A stretch of 64,000 bases of DNA from contig JAQTOU010000005.1 of the NCBI GenBank assembly GCA_028713125.1, positions 159,835 through 223,834 on the forward strand, in the 5' to 3' direction. Made by a program: the position numbers and the translations under genes. A model generated the notes under the pieces. That model did not search any database. It had not been told where the DNA came from and saw only the letters and a list, made by a program, of their open reading frames with translations. Shown piece by piece: positions 15,318-24,108 of the stretch. Numbering within the stretch: position 1 is the stretch's first letter; every line of letters starts with the position of its first letter. This DNA is from Elusimicrobiales bacterium (GTDB lineage Bacteria; Elusimicrobiota; Elusimicrobia; Elusimicrobiales; UBA9959).

Positions 15318-16127
15318 ATGTCTTTAATTAATCTTCACAATCATTCCACCTATTCTGACGGGACGCTCGCCCCGAAGGCGCTCGCGCTCGAGGCCGCGCG
15401 CGCCGGGATAAAATATTTCTCGCTTACCGACCACGACACTATCGACGGCTGGCCGGAGATGGGGCTCGCGCTTGAAACAGCCGGGATAAAGTACTGCTCC
15501 GGGGTGGAGATAAGCACCCGCGAGAACGGGAACCTGCATATACTCGGCTATGGGATGAACCCTACCGATCCGGGCTTCGTGGCCAGCCTGGAGGAATTCC
15601 GCGAAAGGCGCGCGGCCAGGATAAAGAAGATGCTGGAAAAGCTGAACGGCTTCGGCATAGAGATAAAATTCGAAGACCTTAAGCCGCGCGGCGGGGTATC
15701 GCCGGGCAGGGGGCAGGTGGCCGAGCTTCTGGTCCAGCGCAAAATCGTCTCCGATATCAAAGAAGCTTTCAGGCTTTACCTCTCTCCTGGAGCCGCGGCT
15801 TATGAGCCTTCGGCCGGGCCTACCGTGGAAGAAGCTATACGGGTCATAAAAGGCGCCGACGGCAAAGCCGTCCTCGCTCATCCTATTAAAGTAGGGACCA
15901 CCCCCGACCTTGCGGCGATGAAAGACGCCGGGCTGGACGGCCTGGAGGCTTATTATCCTTTGCACAGCCCCGGGGATACGAAAAACCTTATCGCCCTGGC
16001 CGAGCGGCACGAGCTTTTCGTCACGGCGGGCTGCGATTTCCACGGCCCCCCTTTCGACCGCTGCGTGATGAGCGGCTTCGAATATCCTGATGAATATTTC
16101 GTGGAGATAAAAGACCTGTTCCTCTGA
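15318..16127 (+). CDS. PHP-domain phosphoesterase
   Basis: 269 residues. Metal-binding motifs of the PHP family are clear: LHNHSTYSDGTL near the start, SLTDHDTIDGW (about residues 35-45), GVEISTREN, KAVLAHPI and GCDFHG. This matches YciV/TrpH-like enzymes that cleave 3',5'-bisphosphonucleotides or short oligonucleotides, though substrate is not determined. An AGGA sequence precedes the ATG. A TATAAT at about 15269 in the upstream gap could be part of its promoter. The Y-family polymerase begins 9 nt after its stop, so the two are co-transcribed. Confidence 0.88.
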   Translation: MSLINLHNHSTYSDGTLAPKALALEAARAGIKYFSLTDHDTIDGWPEMGLALETAGIKYCSGVEISTRENGNLHILGYGMNPTDPGFVASLEEFRERRAARIKKMLEKLNGFGIEIKFEDLKPRGGVSPGRGQVAELLVQRKIVSDIKEAFRLYLSPGAAAYEPSAGPTVEEAIRVIKGADGKAVLAHPIKVGTTPDLAAMKDAGLDGLEAYYPLHSPGDTKNLIALAERHELFVTAGCDFHGPPFDRCVMSGFEYPDEYFVEIKDLFL

Positions 16128-16136
16128 ATTTACGAA

Positions 16137-17366
16137 ATGGCAAACAGCGACCCCTCCCGGCTTGTAAGCTGGCTTTTTTTGGACATGAACTCCTACTTCG
16201 CTTCCGTCGAGCAGGAGATGGACCCCTCTTTGCGCGGGAAGCCGGTGGCGGTGGTCCCTTTGCTTGCCGACAGCACCTGCTGCATCGCGGTCAGCTACGA
16301 GGGAAAGGCCTTCGGGGTCAAGACCGGGACGCTGGTTGGCGAGGCCAGGCGGCTCTGCCCGAAGATGAAGTTCATCGTCGGCGATCATTCTCATTATGTC
16401 AGGTATCACAATAAGATAGTAGAGGCCGTGGAGTCCTGCGTGCCCGTCGATTCGGTCTGCTCCATAGACGAGATGGCCTGCCGGCTGACCGGCTACCAGA
16501 TGGACGTGAAAGTCGCCTCCGACCTGGCCCTGAAGATCAAAGCCACTATAAAAGAGAAAGTCGGCTCTTCGCTTAAATGCTCTATCGGGCTCGGCCCGAA
16601 CCGCTACCTCGCTAAGATCGCCGCCGATATGAAAAAGCCGGACGGTTTCACCGTGATCCGGCCCTGCGACCTGCCGCAGGCTCTTTACCCGCTTAAGCTG
16701 CGCGACCTCACCGGAGTCGGGAAGAAAACCGAGGAGCGCCTGAACAAGCAGGATATCCATACGATCGAGAAGCTGCTCTCGCTTAGCCCGGAGGAAATGA
16801 ACAAAGCCTGGGGGAGCGTCTGCGGCGGGGAGATGTGGCATCTTCTGCGCGGCGAGAACCTCGAGATCAGGGAAACGGAGCAGAAATCTATCAGCCATTC
16901 CCATGTTCTTCCTCCGGAACTCCGCAACAGGGCCGGCGCGCTGCGGATCCTGAAGAAGCTTACCGATAAAGCCGCCACCCGCCTGCGCAAAGAAGGCTTC
17001 TTCGCCTCGGGGATAAATATTTACGTCAGGTTCACCGGCCAGAGCGCCTGGCAGGCCCGCTGCAACTTGATGGAAACGCAGGACACGCTCGCTTTCATCC
17101 ACGCTATCAAAACTCTCTGGAAAGAATTGCCGCAGGGCCAGGTCTTCGCCGTGGGCGTGGCTATGTCCGGCCTGGTCCCGGAAGCTTTCCACTCTCCCTC
17201 TCTGTTCGAGGACCAGCGCCGGAACCAGCTGACCAAGACCCTCGACCTGCTGAACGACAAATTCGGAAAAGACGTACTCCACTACGGAGCCACCCATGAA
17301 TCCTCGGGCCTGGTCCCCCTCCGTATAGCCTTCACCAGGATCCCGGACGAGGACGAGGGGACCTAA
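16137..17366 (+). CDS. Y-family (DinB-like) DNA polymerase
   Basis: 409 residues, full length for DNA polymerase IV-type enzymes. The palm has FLDMNSYFASVEQ (first metal Asp and steric-gate region) and CSIDEMAC (the SxDE pair), followed by the thumb helix-hairpin-helix KLRDLTGVGKKTEERLNK and a little-finger domain. It should perform translesion synthesis. The C-terminus has no obvious sliding-clamp motif of QLxLF form, although LFEDQRRNQLTKTL is nearby. It is in one operon with the PHP gene and the following membrane protein (1-nt gap). The Gly-Lys-Pro insert after the first metal site is normal for the family. Confidence 0.92.
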   Translation: MANSDPSRLVSWLFLDMNSYFASVEQEMDPSLRGKPVAVVPLLADSTCCIAVSYEGKAFGVKTGTLVGEARRLCPKMKFIVGDHSHYVRYHNKIVEAVESCVPVDSVCSIDEMACRLTGYQMDVKVASDLALKIKATIKEKVGSSLKCSIGLGPNRYLAKIAADMKKPDGFTVIRPCDLPQALYPLKLRDLTGVGKKTEERLNKQDIHTIEKLLSLSPEEMNKAWGSVCGGEMWHLLRGENLEIRETEQKSISHSHVLPPELRNRAGALRILKKLTDKAATRLRKEGFFASGINIYVRFTGQSAWQARCNLMETQDTLAFIHAIKTLWKELPQGQVFAVGVAMSGLVPEAFHSPSLFEDQRRNQLTKTLDLLNDKFGKDVLHYGATHESSGLVPLRIAFTRIPDEDEGT

Positions 17367-17367
17367 G

Positions 17368-18135
17368 ATGACTGACCAGCCCGAAAATAAAGCGCGGAAG
17401 AGCGCGCTGCCTTCCACCGGGCCCCGCAAAACTCTGCGCCCGGTCAGGTATTTTTCCCTGCTCGCTCTGCGCACCGCTCTCTGGACGGCGATCATAGTAG
17501 CCTGCTTCGCCTATGCCGTAAATGAAGGAGCTTTCAGGCCGGGGTTTATCTCCGCGGAGAAAAAATCCTCTCCGGCGGAACAGCGGCCGCGGCAGGAAAC
17601 TCCGATGGCGGTAGTCCCGGAATACGCGCCGCCCCAGGCCGACAGCCTTGCTTTGGTCAAAGCGGCTCCGCGCGGGGGCGCGGGCAGGCCGGTTCGGCAA
17701 AAAGAAGCCAGCCCGCGCCTCGTCTCCAATACCCCCGGCAGATGGTTCGCGAAAATAGATTTCCGTTCCGCCGGCTCAGGAGCGGTTCAGGAGCCGGGGC
17801 AGGAATCGGCGCCGCGCGGCCCGGCCGACGGTGAAATAGCCCTTACCAAAACGGCCCTTGCAAAGAAGATCAAGGTCGGCGGGGCGCGGCCGGTCTCAGC
17901 TTCCCTGGAAAAGCGCTACTCTTCGGTGGATAAAGAAGCTGAAAGGCTCCGCTCGGAGCATAACAGGAAAGCGGAAGCCGAAGAAATAAAGCGAAAGCAA
18001 AAGCTTCAGGGCCATATAGAGCTTTCCGCCGCGCTTCTTGCTATCGCCGCTTTTCTCGCTATCGCCGCTTCGCGCGTGATAAAGGCCTGGCGCGCGATAC
18101 AAAAGCCGGACGGAACCCACTGGACGCTTAAATAG
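17368..18135 (+). CDS. unknown bitopic/two-TM membrane protein
   Basis: 255 residues, not recognised. It has a membrane helix near residues 30-52 (LALRTALWTAIIVACFAYAV) and another near 218-237 (AALLAIAAFLAIAASRVI). Between them is a disordered stretch rich in Pro, Arg and Ala, then a charged coiled-coil-like part (KEAERLRSEHNRKAEAEEIK). It directly follows the polymerase gene, so translation is likely coupled. No function can be proposed. Confidence 0.7.
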   Translation: MTDQPENKARKSALPSTGPRKTLRPVRYFSLLALRTALWTAIIVACFAYAVNEGAFRPGFISAEKKSSPAEQRPRQETPMAVVPEYAPPQADSLALVKAAPRGGAGRPVRQKEASPRLVSNTPGRWFAKIDFRSAGSGAVQEPGQESAPRGPADGEIALTKTALAKKIKVGGARPVSASLEKRYSSVDKEAERLRSEHNRKAEAEEIKRKQKLQGHIELSAALLAIAAFLAIAASRVIKAWRAIQKPDGTHWTLK

Positions 18136-18243
18136 CCGCCGCCGAAACCGTATTCCTCCGGCGCTGGCCGGAAGCCGGACCCCGCAAATTGCTAAAATTG
18201 ACTATGGCCCGCCGCAGGGCCGGCCGTTTATTCGCCGCCGCCA

Positions 18244-19800
18244 ATGAAAAAAGATAAATCAAACCAGCCCGACTTGTCCGAAAGGATAAGGGCCGCCGTA
18301 GAACTGCTCGAGGCCGTCTCGGGGAACCGCGAGCTCCTGGCCGAGGTTTCCGTAGAGGAACAGCATCGGCTGCTCAAAGCTGCCGGCCAGATCTCGCGGC
18401 CGGATTCGCGCGCGCGGCGGCAGCTGGTCAAGGAATACGGGCGCCAGCGCAAAGCGGCCAAGACTAAACTGGCCGAGGGCCAGCTGAACCAAAGCGGGAT
18501 ACGCAAGCTCCGCCGGCAGACCGTTTTCACCACGCCAAATGTGCACCCGCCGCTCGGCTTCGAGCAGAAAGAAGTCACGGATAACCCGGAGTTCCGCGAG
18601 GCCCATGAAGAGCAGAACTGCTATGTCTGCAAAAAGAACTACTCGCAGCTCCATAATTTTTACGACCAGCTTTGCCCGCCCTGCGCCGAACTGAATTTCC
18701 TCAAGCGCACCGAGACCGCCGACCTGCGCGGGCGCGTCGCGCTGCTCACCGGCGGGCGCGTCAAGATAGGCTACCAGGCCGGGATAAAGCTGCTCCGCGC
18801 CGGGGCCCAGCTTATAGTAAGCACCCGCTTCCCGCGCGATTCGGCCAAACGCTACGCGGCCGAGCCGGATTTCAAGGACTGGGGAAGCCGCCTTGAAATT
18901 TTCGGGCTGGACCTGCGCCATACGCCCAGCGTCGAAGCTTTCTGCCGGCACCTTCTTTCTACCCGCTCCCGGCTCGATTTCATAATTAACAATGCCTGCC
19001 AGACGGTGCGGCGCCCGCCGGATTTTTATTCGCATATGATGGAAGGCGAACATGGCTCGCTGAACGATATGCCGGAGGCGGCGCGCAAACTTCTCGGCGC
19101 TTATGAAGGTTTGCGCGGCTATCACATTCTCCCCGAAGGCGCGCCCGGCGCCCTGACCTCGACGCTTCTTCCCGGAGTTTCGCCGGTCCCCGGCCTGACC
19201 CACGCCGCGGCCCTTTCGCAGGTCCCTATGCTGCCCGAAGAAACCGCGGCCCAGAAAGCTTTATTCCCGGAGGGCAAGCTGGACCAGGACCTGCAGCAGG
19301 TGGACCTGCGCGAGCGGAATTCCTGGCGCCTCCTGATGGCCGAAGTCCCGGCCGTGGAGCTCCTTGAAGTGCAGCTCGTGAACGCGATCGCGCCTTTCAT
19401 CATAAACGCGCGGCTCAAACCCCTTATGCTCCGCAGCCCGGAGCGGGACAAGCATATCGTGAACGTCTCGGCGGTGGAAGGGCAGTTCTACAGGAAGTTC
19501 AAAACCACCCGGCATCCTCACACCAATATGGCCAAAGCCGCGCTCAATATGATGACGCGGACTTCGGCGGCCGATTACCAGGCCGACGGCATCCATATGA
19601 ACGCCGTCGACACCGGCTGGGTGACGGACGAGGACCCCGTACAGATAGCCGAGCGCAAAGTGAAAGAACATCGCTTCCACCCGCCGCTTGATATCGTGGA
19701 CGGCGCTGCGCGCATAGTGGACCCTATCATCTCCGGCTTCAATACCGGCATACATGTCTGGGGAAAGTTCCTGAAAGATTATAAGCCGACCGACTGGTAA
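18244..19800 (+). CDS. SDR-family protein with zinc-ribbon-like N-terminal extension
   Basis: 518 residues. Residues from about 160 form a Rossmann domain of the short-chain dehydrogenase type ([33 protein letters not shown]). The N-terminal 150 residues are a helical extension ending in a CxxC...CxxC pair (CYVCKKN and CPPCAEL), which could bind zinc. The catalytic Tyr of YxxxK is absent: the Lys lies in [12 protein letters not shown], with Thr at the Tyr position, and a long insert separates it from the Ser. It may therefore be a binding or regulatory protein, or use altered chemistry. The next gene starts 4 nt after its stop. Confidence 0.8.
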   Translation: MKKDKSNQPDLSERIRAAVELLEAVSGNRELLAEVSVEEQHRLLKAAGQISRPDSRARRQLVKEYGRQRKAAKTKLAEGQLNQSGIRKLRRQTVFTTPNVHPPLGFEQKEVTDNPEFREAHEEQNCYVCKKNYSQLHNFYDQLCPPCAELNFLKRTETADLRGRVALLTGGRVKIGYQAGIKLLRAGAQLIVSTRFPRDSAKRYAAEPDFKDWGSRLEIFGLDLRHTPSVEAFCRHLLSTRSRLDFIINNACQTVRRPPDFYSHMMEGEHGSLNDMPEAARKLLGAYEGLRGYHILPEGAPGALTSTLLPGVSPVPGLTHAAALSQVPMLPEETAAQKALFPEGKLDQDLQQVDLRERNSWRLLMAEVPAVELLEVQLVNAIAPFIINARLKPLMLRSPERDKHIVNVSAVEGQFYRKFKTTRHPHTNMAKAALNMMTRTSAADYQADGIHMNAVDTGWVTDEDPVQIAERKVKEHRFHPPLDIVDGAARIVDPIISGFNTGIHVWGKFLKDYKPTDW

Positions 19801-19804
19801 AGCT

Positions 19805-20506
19805 ATGACCCAGAAAATCTGCGCCTGCGGGGACCCTGCCTGCGGCAAGCCCAAGGGCGAGCACAGCCTTCCCTGTCCTCTTTGCGGCGAGGCCTCCGTG
19901 GACCTCGTGCCCGGGGACACGGTGCGGAAACTCCTTAAGCCCGGTCTTCCGGCCGCCGGGGATAAATATTTTCTCTGCAGCAATCCCGCCTGCGACGCCG
20001 TCTATTTCGACGGGAAGGGCCTGGTCTATAAACAGGCGGAAGTTTCCGTGCCGGTATTTTTCAAGACCGGGGCCGAGCCCGTCTACGCCTGCTACTGCGC
20101 CAAGGTCACAAAAGCCCAGGTAGTGGAAGCCGCGAACAGGACCCGGTCCACGCGCTGGGCCGCCGTGATCAAGGCGATAACCGGCGCCGTCCCGAAATGC
20201 CGCTGCGCCGAGACTAACCCGCTCGGAGTCTGCTGCTCGGACAACGCTTATGCGGCGGCTATAGCCGAGTGCTCGGTTAAACCCGCGCCTGCGGCAAAGC
20301 CCGGAGATCCTCTGCACGGGATCACGCTGGAGGACATCCTTATCGTTCTTCTCAAGCGGCATGGCTGGAGCAAGCTGGGGCGGCGCATCCCCGTCCGCTG
20401 CTTCATGTACGATCCAAGCGTTAAATCCAGCCTCGTTTTCCTGCGCGAGACGCCCTGGGCGCGCAAAGCGGTCGAGGACTGGTATATCAGCGAGCTGAAT
20501 AAATAA
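19805..20506 (+). CDS. CopZ/BFD-like metal-binding domain fused to VF530 domain
   Basis: 233 residues with two recognisable parts. Residues 1-140 hold Cys motifs like the N-terminal zinc plus [2Fe-2S] domain of archaeal CopZ (PCPLCGEASVDL, FLCSNPACDAVYF, YACYCAKVTKAQVVEA, KCRCAETNPLGVCC). Residues from about 165 are a VF530 (DUF2132) domain: DPLHGITLEDILIVLLKRHG through RRIPVRCFMYDPSVKSSLVF. VF530 domains are usually free-standing small proteins with a proposed DNA-binding role. The fusion suggests a redox or metal-sensing function. It follows the SDR gene closely. Confidence 0.82.
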   Translation: MTQKICACGDPACGKPKGEHSLPCPLCGEASVDLVPGDTVRKLLKPGLPAAGDKYFLCSNPACDAVYFDGKGLVYKQAEVSVPVFFKTGAEPVYACYCAKVTKAQVVEAANRTRSTRWAAVIKAITGAVPKCRCAETNPLGVCCSDNAYAAAIAECSVKPAPAAKPGDPLHGITLEDILIVLLKRHGWSKLGRRIPVRCFMYDPSVKSSLVFLRETPWARKAVEDWYISELNK

Positions 20507-20555
20507 AAAGATAGCCGCCGCCTTTTCACAATAAATATAATGGTAGCTTAAGAAG

Positions 20556-21653
20556 ATGACCAAGATAATCCACGCGGCGGACCTTCATATCGAAGACGGG
20601 GAAGAGAAGGGCTACTGCTATGCCGTGCTGGACGAGGTGATCGCCCTGGCTCTCTCCGAGAAAGCCGCCGCGCTTGTGCTTGCGGGGGACTTATTCAACT
20701 CTTTCGGGGATTTCGAGGCGCTGCGCTCCGAGATCTGCCTTAAATTCAGGCCGCTGGCCGAAGCCGGCTGCCGCGTGATCTATATTCCCGGCAACCACGA
20801 AGCCCGCGGCGCTACCGCCGACCTTTCCGCCTATAATCTAGATCCGATCAGTTTCGCCACGGCAAAGCCTTTCTCTTTTATCGAGGCCGGCGGCGCCGAA
20901 TTCATCTGCATACCGCACGCGGAGAGCTACGACGGCTACCGCGACTGGAAGATCCCGCCCAATAAGCCGGGCACGCCCCGGATCGTAGTGGCGCACGCGC
21001 TTAACTCGGCCATTTTTACCGGCCCCGACGAGGAAACTGATTCCAGGGCCGGAATTATCGACGACGATCTTTTCGCCCATCTCGGGGCCGATTACGCCGC
21101 CCTGGGCCATGTGCACGCCGGGCGGCAGCAGGAACTGGGCGGGGCTGTGGCCTGCTACCCAGGTTCGGCCCGGGTCTGGCGCGCGCATCCGCGGGAAGCC
21201 GGGCCCCGGCGCGCCTGCGTGGTGGAGCTCGGCGCGGCCGTGGACGTGCGCACCGTTGAGCTTCAGTCCGCCGGGTCATTTAAAGAATACCGGCTTCCGC
21301 TGGACCTGGCCGGTGCCGTGAACCCCGCCGCCGCCGATAAAATTTCCGGCTCGGTCGCCGCGCTCGACCTGGTCAAAGTGGTCCTCACCGGCGTGGTGGA
21401 GGACGAGAACGCGGCAAAAGTTTCCGCCGAAGCTCTGCGCTCGCGGCTGAAAGACAAAGCCCGGTTGGTCATCGTAGATACCGAGACCATAGTGGCCGCG
21501 GCGCTTTCCGAGAATAGCCTCACCAAAGCTTTCCTGGCCGAAATAGATAAACTCGAACCGGAAGACGCGCAGGGCGCCGACTATAACCGCTGGCTGCTCG
21601 CTCGGCAGTACGGGCTTGAAGAACTGGCCTCCCACCTCGCGGAGGGCAAATGA
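20556..21653 (+). CDS. SbcD/YhaO-like metallophosphoesterase
   Basis: 365 residues. All calcineurin-like phosphoesterase motifs of Mre11/SbcD nucleases are present: HAADLHIED, LAGDLFNSFGD, IPGNHEARG, VVAHALN and ALGHVHAG. The C-terminal part (about 230-365) would contact the ATPase partner. Its stop overlaps the start of the SbcC/YhaN-like gene by 4 nt. AAGAAG precedes the ATG, and a TATAAT lies further upstream at about 20538. Expected role: nuclease half of a DNA-end processing complex. The exact subtype, SbcD or YhaO, is judged from the partner. Confidence 0.87.
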   Translation: MTKIIHAADLHIEDGEEKGYCYAVLDEVIALALSEKAAALVLAGDLFNSFGDFEALRSEICLKFRPLAEAGCRVIYIPGNHEARGATADLSAYNLDPISFATAKPFSFIEAGGAEFICIPHAESYDGYRDWKIPPNKPGTPRIVVAHALNSAIFTGPDEETDSRAGIIDDDLFAHLGADYAALGHVHAGRQQELGGAVACYPGSARVWRAHPREAGPRRACVVELGAAVDVRTVELQSAGSFKEYRLPLDLAGAVNPAAADKISGSVAALDLVKVVLTGVVEDENAAKVSAEALRSRLKDKARLVIVDTETIVAAALSENSLTKAFLAEIDKLEPEDAQGADYNRWLLARQYGLEELASHLAEGK

Positions 21654-23956
21654 TAAAGCGCCTGGAAATGGTGGATTACGGCAAGTTTAAAAAAGACGGG
21701 CTGGACCTCGGCCCTTTCACTGTCATCACCGGGCCAAATGAAGCCGGCAAGACCACTATTTTCGACGCTCTTTTCGACGCTCTCTGCGCCGAGTCGCGGC
21801 ATGAAGGGCACCCGCTCTGGAAGAACCTGGCCGGCCGCTACGGCGCTCTGCGCAAATCCGCGCTGACCTGGGAGGAAGGCGCCGCCCCCCTCTCCTTCGG
21901 CGATAATGAATTCATAGAGATCTTCGCGATACGCGGCGGGGAGCTTGGCGTGAAGCACGCCGACAATAGCGGCGCTTCCTCCTGGGCGCTGGCCGCCGAG
22001 AACGCTCTCCTCAATGCCGGGCTGAACCCGGAAGTTCTGGCCGCCGCGCTCGCCGACAAAGCGGAGAGCGGCCGCAAGGGCTCGGTGAAGGCCAATATCA
22101 AGCGCCTGCGCGAAGCGCTGAAAGACCATGAGCAGGCCATAGCCGGCCTTAAGGCCGAACGCGACGCGGTCCTGGCCGACGCTTCGCAGGCCCCCCGGCT
22201 CGAGGCGGAGAAAAAAGACAAGGAAGCCAAACTGGCCGCAAAGACCGCCGAGCTCAAGGCGAAAGAAGCGGCTCTTGAAAAACTTTCAGCCTCGGCACGG
22301 CGCGCCGTGGTGATGGCCGGGATAACGGCGGTGCGCGAGCTTGAAGAAGCGCGCTCGGCCGCGGCTGCTATGGCCGCCTTCGCTTCCGACGAAACGACTA
22401 ATCTCAGGAGCCTGCAGAGAGCGCTTGCGGAAGCCGAAAAGAGCGCGGCCGCCGCCGAAGCCGCCCTGGCCGAAAAGCGGCTTGCCGTAGCCGCTGCCGC
22501 CGAGGCCTCCGGCGAGCTGGCCAGGCGCCTGGAACCGCTGAAGCTGCAGAGCGAGCGCGCCGACGCCCTGGCCGCGCGCCTCGGGGCTTTCGCCTCCGAG
22601 CCGGAAAAAATATCGCGGTCGGTGAACGCAAATATGCGCTTCGGGATCTTCGCCGGCGGCGCGGTCCTGGCCGCTTTCGTGGCCTATTCGGGCCGGAGCG
22701 CGGCGGCTTACGGCGCGGCGGCCCTTATCATGGGCGCGGCGCTCTGGGCCGGCTTTAAATTCTCTATCGTAGAGACCCTCACCGGCCATACTTCGGCAGA
22801 AACCCGGGACTTGCTGTCCGCGCTTGAAGCTGACTGGAACACGGTCTCGTCCGACCCTTTCCCGACCACGGACCTGGAGGCCGCGCGCGCTTTCCTGGCC
22901 AAGATCAAAGCGGAGTACGAGGCGGCGGTCAGGTCTTCCGGAGAGAAGTCGGCCGAGTCGGGCGTCCTGGCGGTGCTTGCAGGCGAAGCGGAAAAGGTCA
23001 GCGCCGAGCTCGGGAAGACGGCGCAACAAGCCCAGGGCGCGATCGAGGCCTGGCTCAAAGCCCGCGGCTGCCTCAGCGAGGAAGATTATCAGAATAAAGT
23101 GGCCGAATTTAACAAGCGGTCGGCGCGCGCGGCCGACAGGGAGCAGCGCGTGCTCGCCCTGGCCGGCGGCAGCGGCTGCGCTAACGAGAGCGAGTTCAAG
23201 GACAAGCTTTTCGCCGAGAACGGGGACCTCGAGCGCCGGGGCGTAATTCCGGCGCAGGGCGCGGACGCCGAACTGGCCCGCCTGAAGCATGAAGCGGCGG
23301 CGCTCTCGGCCGAAGCGCGAGATATCGAAGCCGCTCTAAATAAGGTCAATTCCGCGCTCGAGACCAATAAAGCCGTTTCCGGTGCCAGGCTTGGCGGCCT
23401 GCCGGAGCGCCTGAACCAGGTGGAGACCGTGCTGGAGCTGGATAAAACCGAGCTGGCCGAACTGGAGCTGCAGGCTGAGGCTTACACCCTGGCCTCGGGA
23501 ATTTTTAAAAAGCTCGCCGAGTCTTCGGCTATAGCTTTCGAAGCTTTGGGGAAAGAAGTAACCGGGACTTTAAGGGCAATTTTGCCCGAAGCGCACGCCG
23601 AGTTCCGCGGTTTCGAAGCGGCCGGGGCCGCCGTAACGGACGCCTCGGGGATAACCCGGCCCGTGAAAAGCCTTTCTTCGGGCACGCGCGACCTCTTCAT
23701 GCTCGCGGCGCGCCTTACCATAGCTCACCGCGCCCGGCTGGGCCCCGAAGGCCTCGCGCCCGCCCTGCTGGTCCTGGACGAGCCCTTCTATACCATGGAC
23801 GCGGAGCGCGAGCGCCTTGCGCTTAAGCTGCTCGGCGCTTTCCACAGGAACACCGGCTGGCAGATAATAATCCTCACCAAAGACGCCGCCCTGGCTCCCG
23901 CCGCCAAAACCGAAGGCCTCCCGGTCACTGAAGTCGCGCTGACCTCTCTTTCCTGA
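21650..23956 (+). CDS. SbcC/YhaN-like ABC-type ATPase with internal membrane hairpin
   Basis: 768 residues. The N-terminus has Walker A GPNEAGKTT. The C-terminus has the ABC signature SSGTRDLFMLAARLTIAHR and Walker B LLVLDEPF. Long Ala/Glu/Lys coiled coils lie between. Around residues 330-370 there are two hydrophobic segments (FGIFAGGAVLAAFVAYSG and AAYGAAALIMGAALWAG), as in YhaN, so the protein is probably membrane-associated. It lacks the Rad50 zinc hook CxxC. It partners the phosphoesterase encoded just upstream, giving a compact SbcCD-like complex. Residue composition is strongly Ala-rich, in line with the local GC content. Confidence 0.85.
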   Translation: MIKRLEMVDYGKFKKDGLDLGPFTVITGPNEAGKTTIFDALFDALCAESRHEGHPLWKNLAGRYGALRKSALTWEEGAAPLSFGDNEFIEIFAIRGGELGVKHADNSGASSWALAAENALLNAGLNPEVLAAALADKAESGRKGSVKANIKRLREALKDHEQAIAGLKAERDAVLADASQAPRLEAEKKDKEAKLAAKTAELKAKEAALEKLSASARRAVVMAGITAVRELEEARSAAAAMAAFASDETTNLRSLQRALAEAEKSAAAAEAALAEKRLAVAAAAEASGELARRLEPLKLQSERADALAARLGAFASEPEKISRSVNANMRFGIFAGGAVLAAFVAYSGRSAAAYGAAALIMGAALWAGFKFSIVETLTGHTSAETRDLLSALEADWNTVSSDPFPTTDLEAARAFLAKIKAEYEAAVRSSGEKSAESGVLAVLAGEAEKVSAELGKTAQQAQGAIEAWLKARGCLSEEDYQNKVAEFNKRSARAADREQRVLALAGGSGCANESEFKDKLFAENGDLERRGVIPAQGADAELARLKHEAAALSAEARDIEAALNKVNSALETNKAVSGARLGGLPERLNQVETVLELDKTELAELELQAEAYTLASGIFKKLAESSAIAFEALGKEVTGTLRAILPEAHAEFRGFEAAGAAVTDASGITRPVKSLSSGTRDLFMLAARLTIAHRARLGPEGLAPALLVLDEPFYTMDAERERLALKLLGAFHRNTGWQIIILTKDAALAPAAKTEGLPVTEVALTSLS

Positions 23957-23969
23957 CTATTAGCCGCCC

Positions 23970-24098
23970 GGGGCAGCGCGTGGGCCGGGTTAGCAAAACC
24001 CTCGGAGAGCCCGCCGGTTGCATAGCCCGGCGGGCGAACACGGAGTGAGGCCACGGTGTGGCCGAACGCGTTTTGCGTTCCGGCCCACGCACTGCCCC
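23970..24098 (+). repeat. structured multi-hairpin repeat, copy 1
   Basis: The 19-nt outer arms (23970-23988 and 24080-24098) pair with one mismatch. Inside lie several smaller hairpins: GGGTT/AACCC, CCCGCCGG/CCGGCGGG with loop containing TTGCATAG, GGCCAC/GTGGCC, and AACGC/GCGTT. A 99-nt block (23985-24083) is identical to the reverse complement of 48755-48853. It sits in the gap between two convergent genes. Confidence 0.85.
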
Positions 24099-24108
24099 TT
24101 GCGGGTAT

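Noticed and set aside
15324..17495. A 723-codon open frame on the minus strand
   Set aside because: It lies fully antisense to the PHP and Y-family polymerase genes, both of which have complete catalytic motifs. The long frame is a by-product of GC-rich codons.
23970..24098. Integron attC site or group II intron fragment
   Set aside because: The arms lack the attC core GTTRRRY/RYYYAAC pair and no integrase is near; no domain V-like GAGC...GTTCGC hairpin or reverse transcriptase was found.
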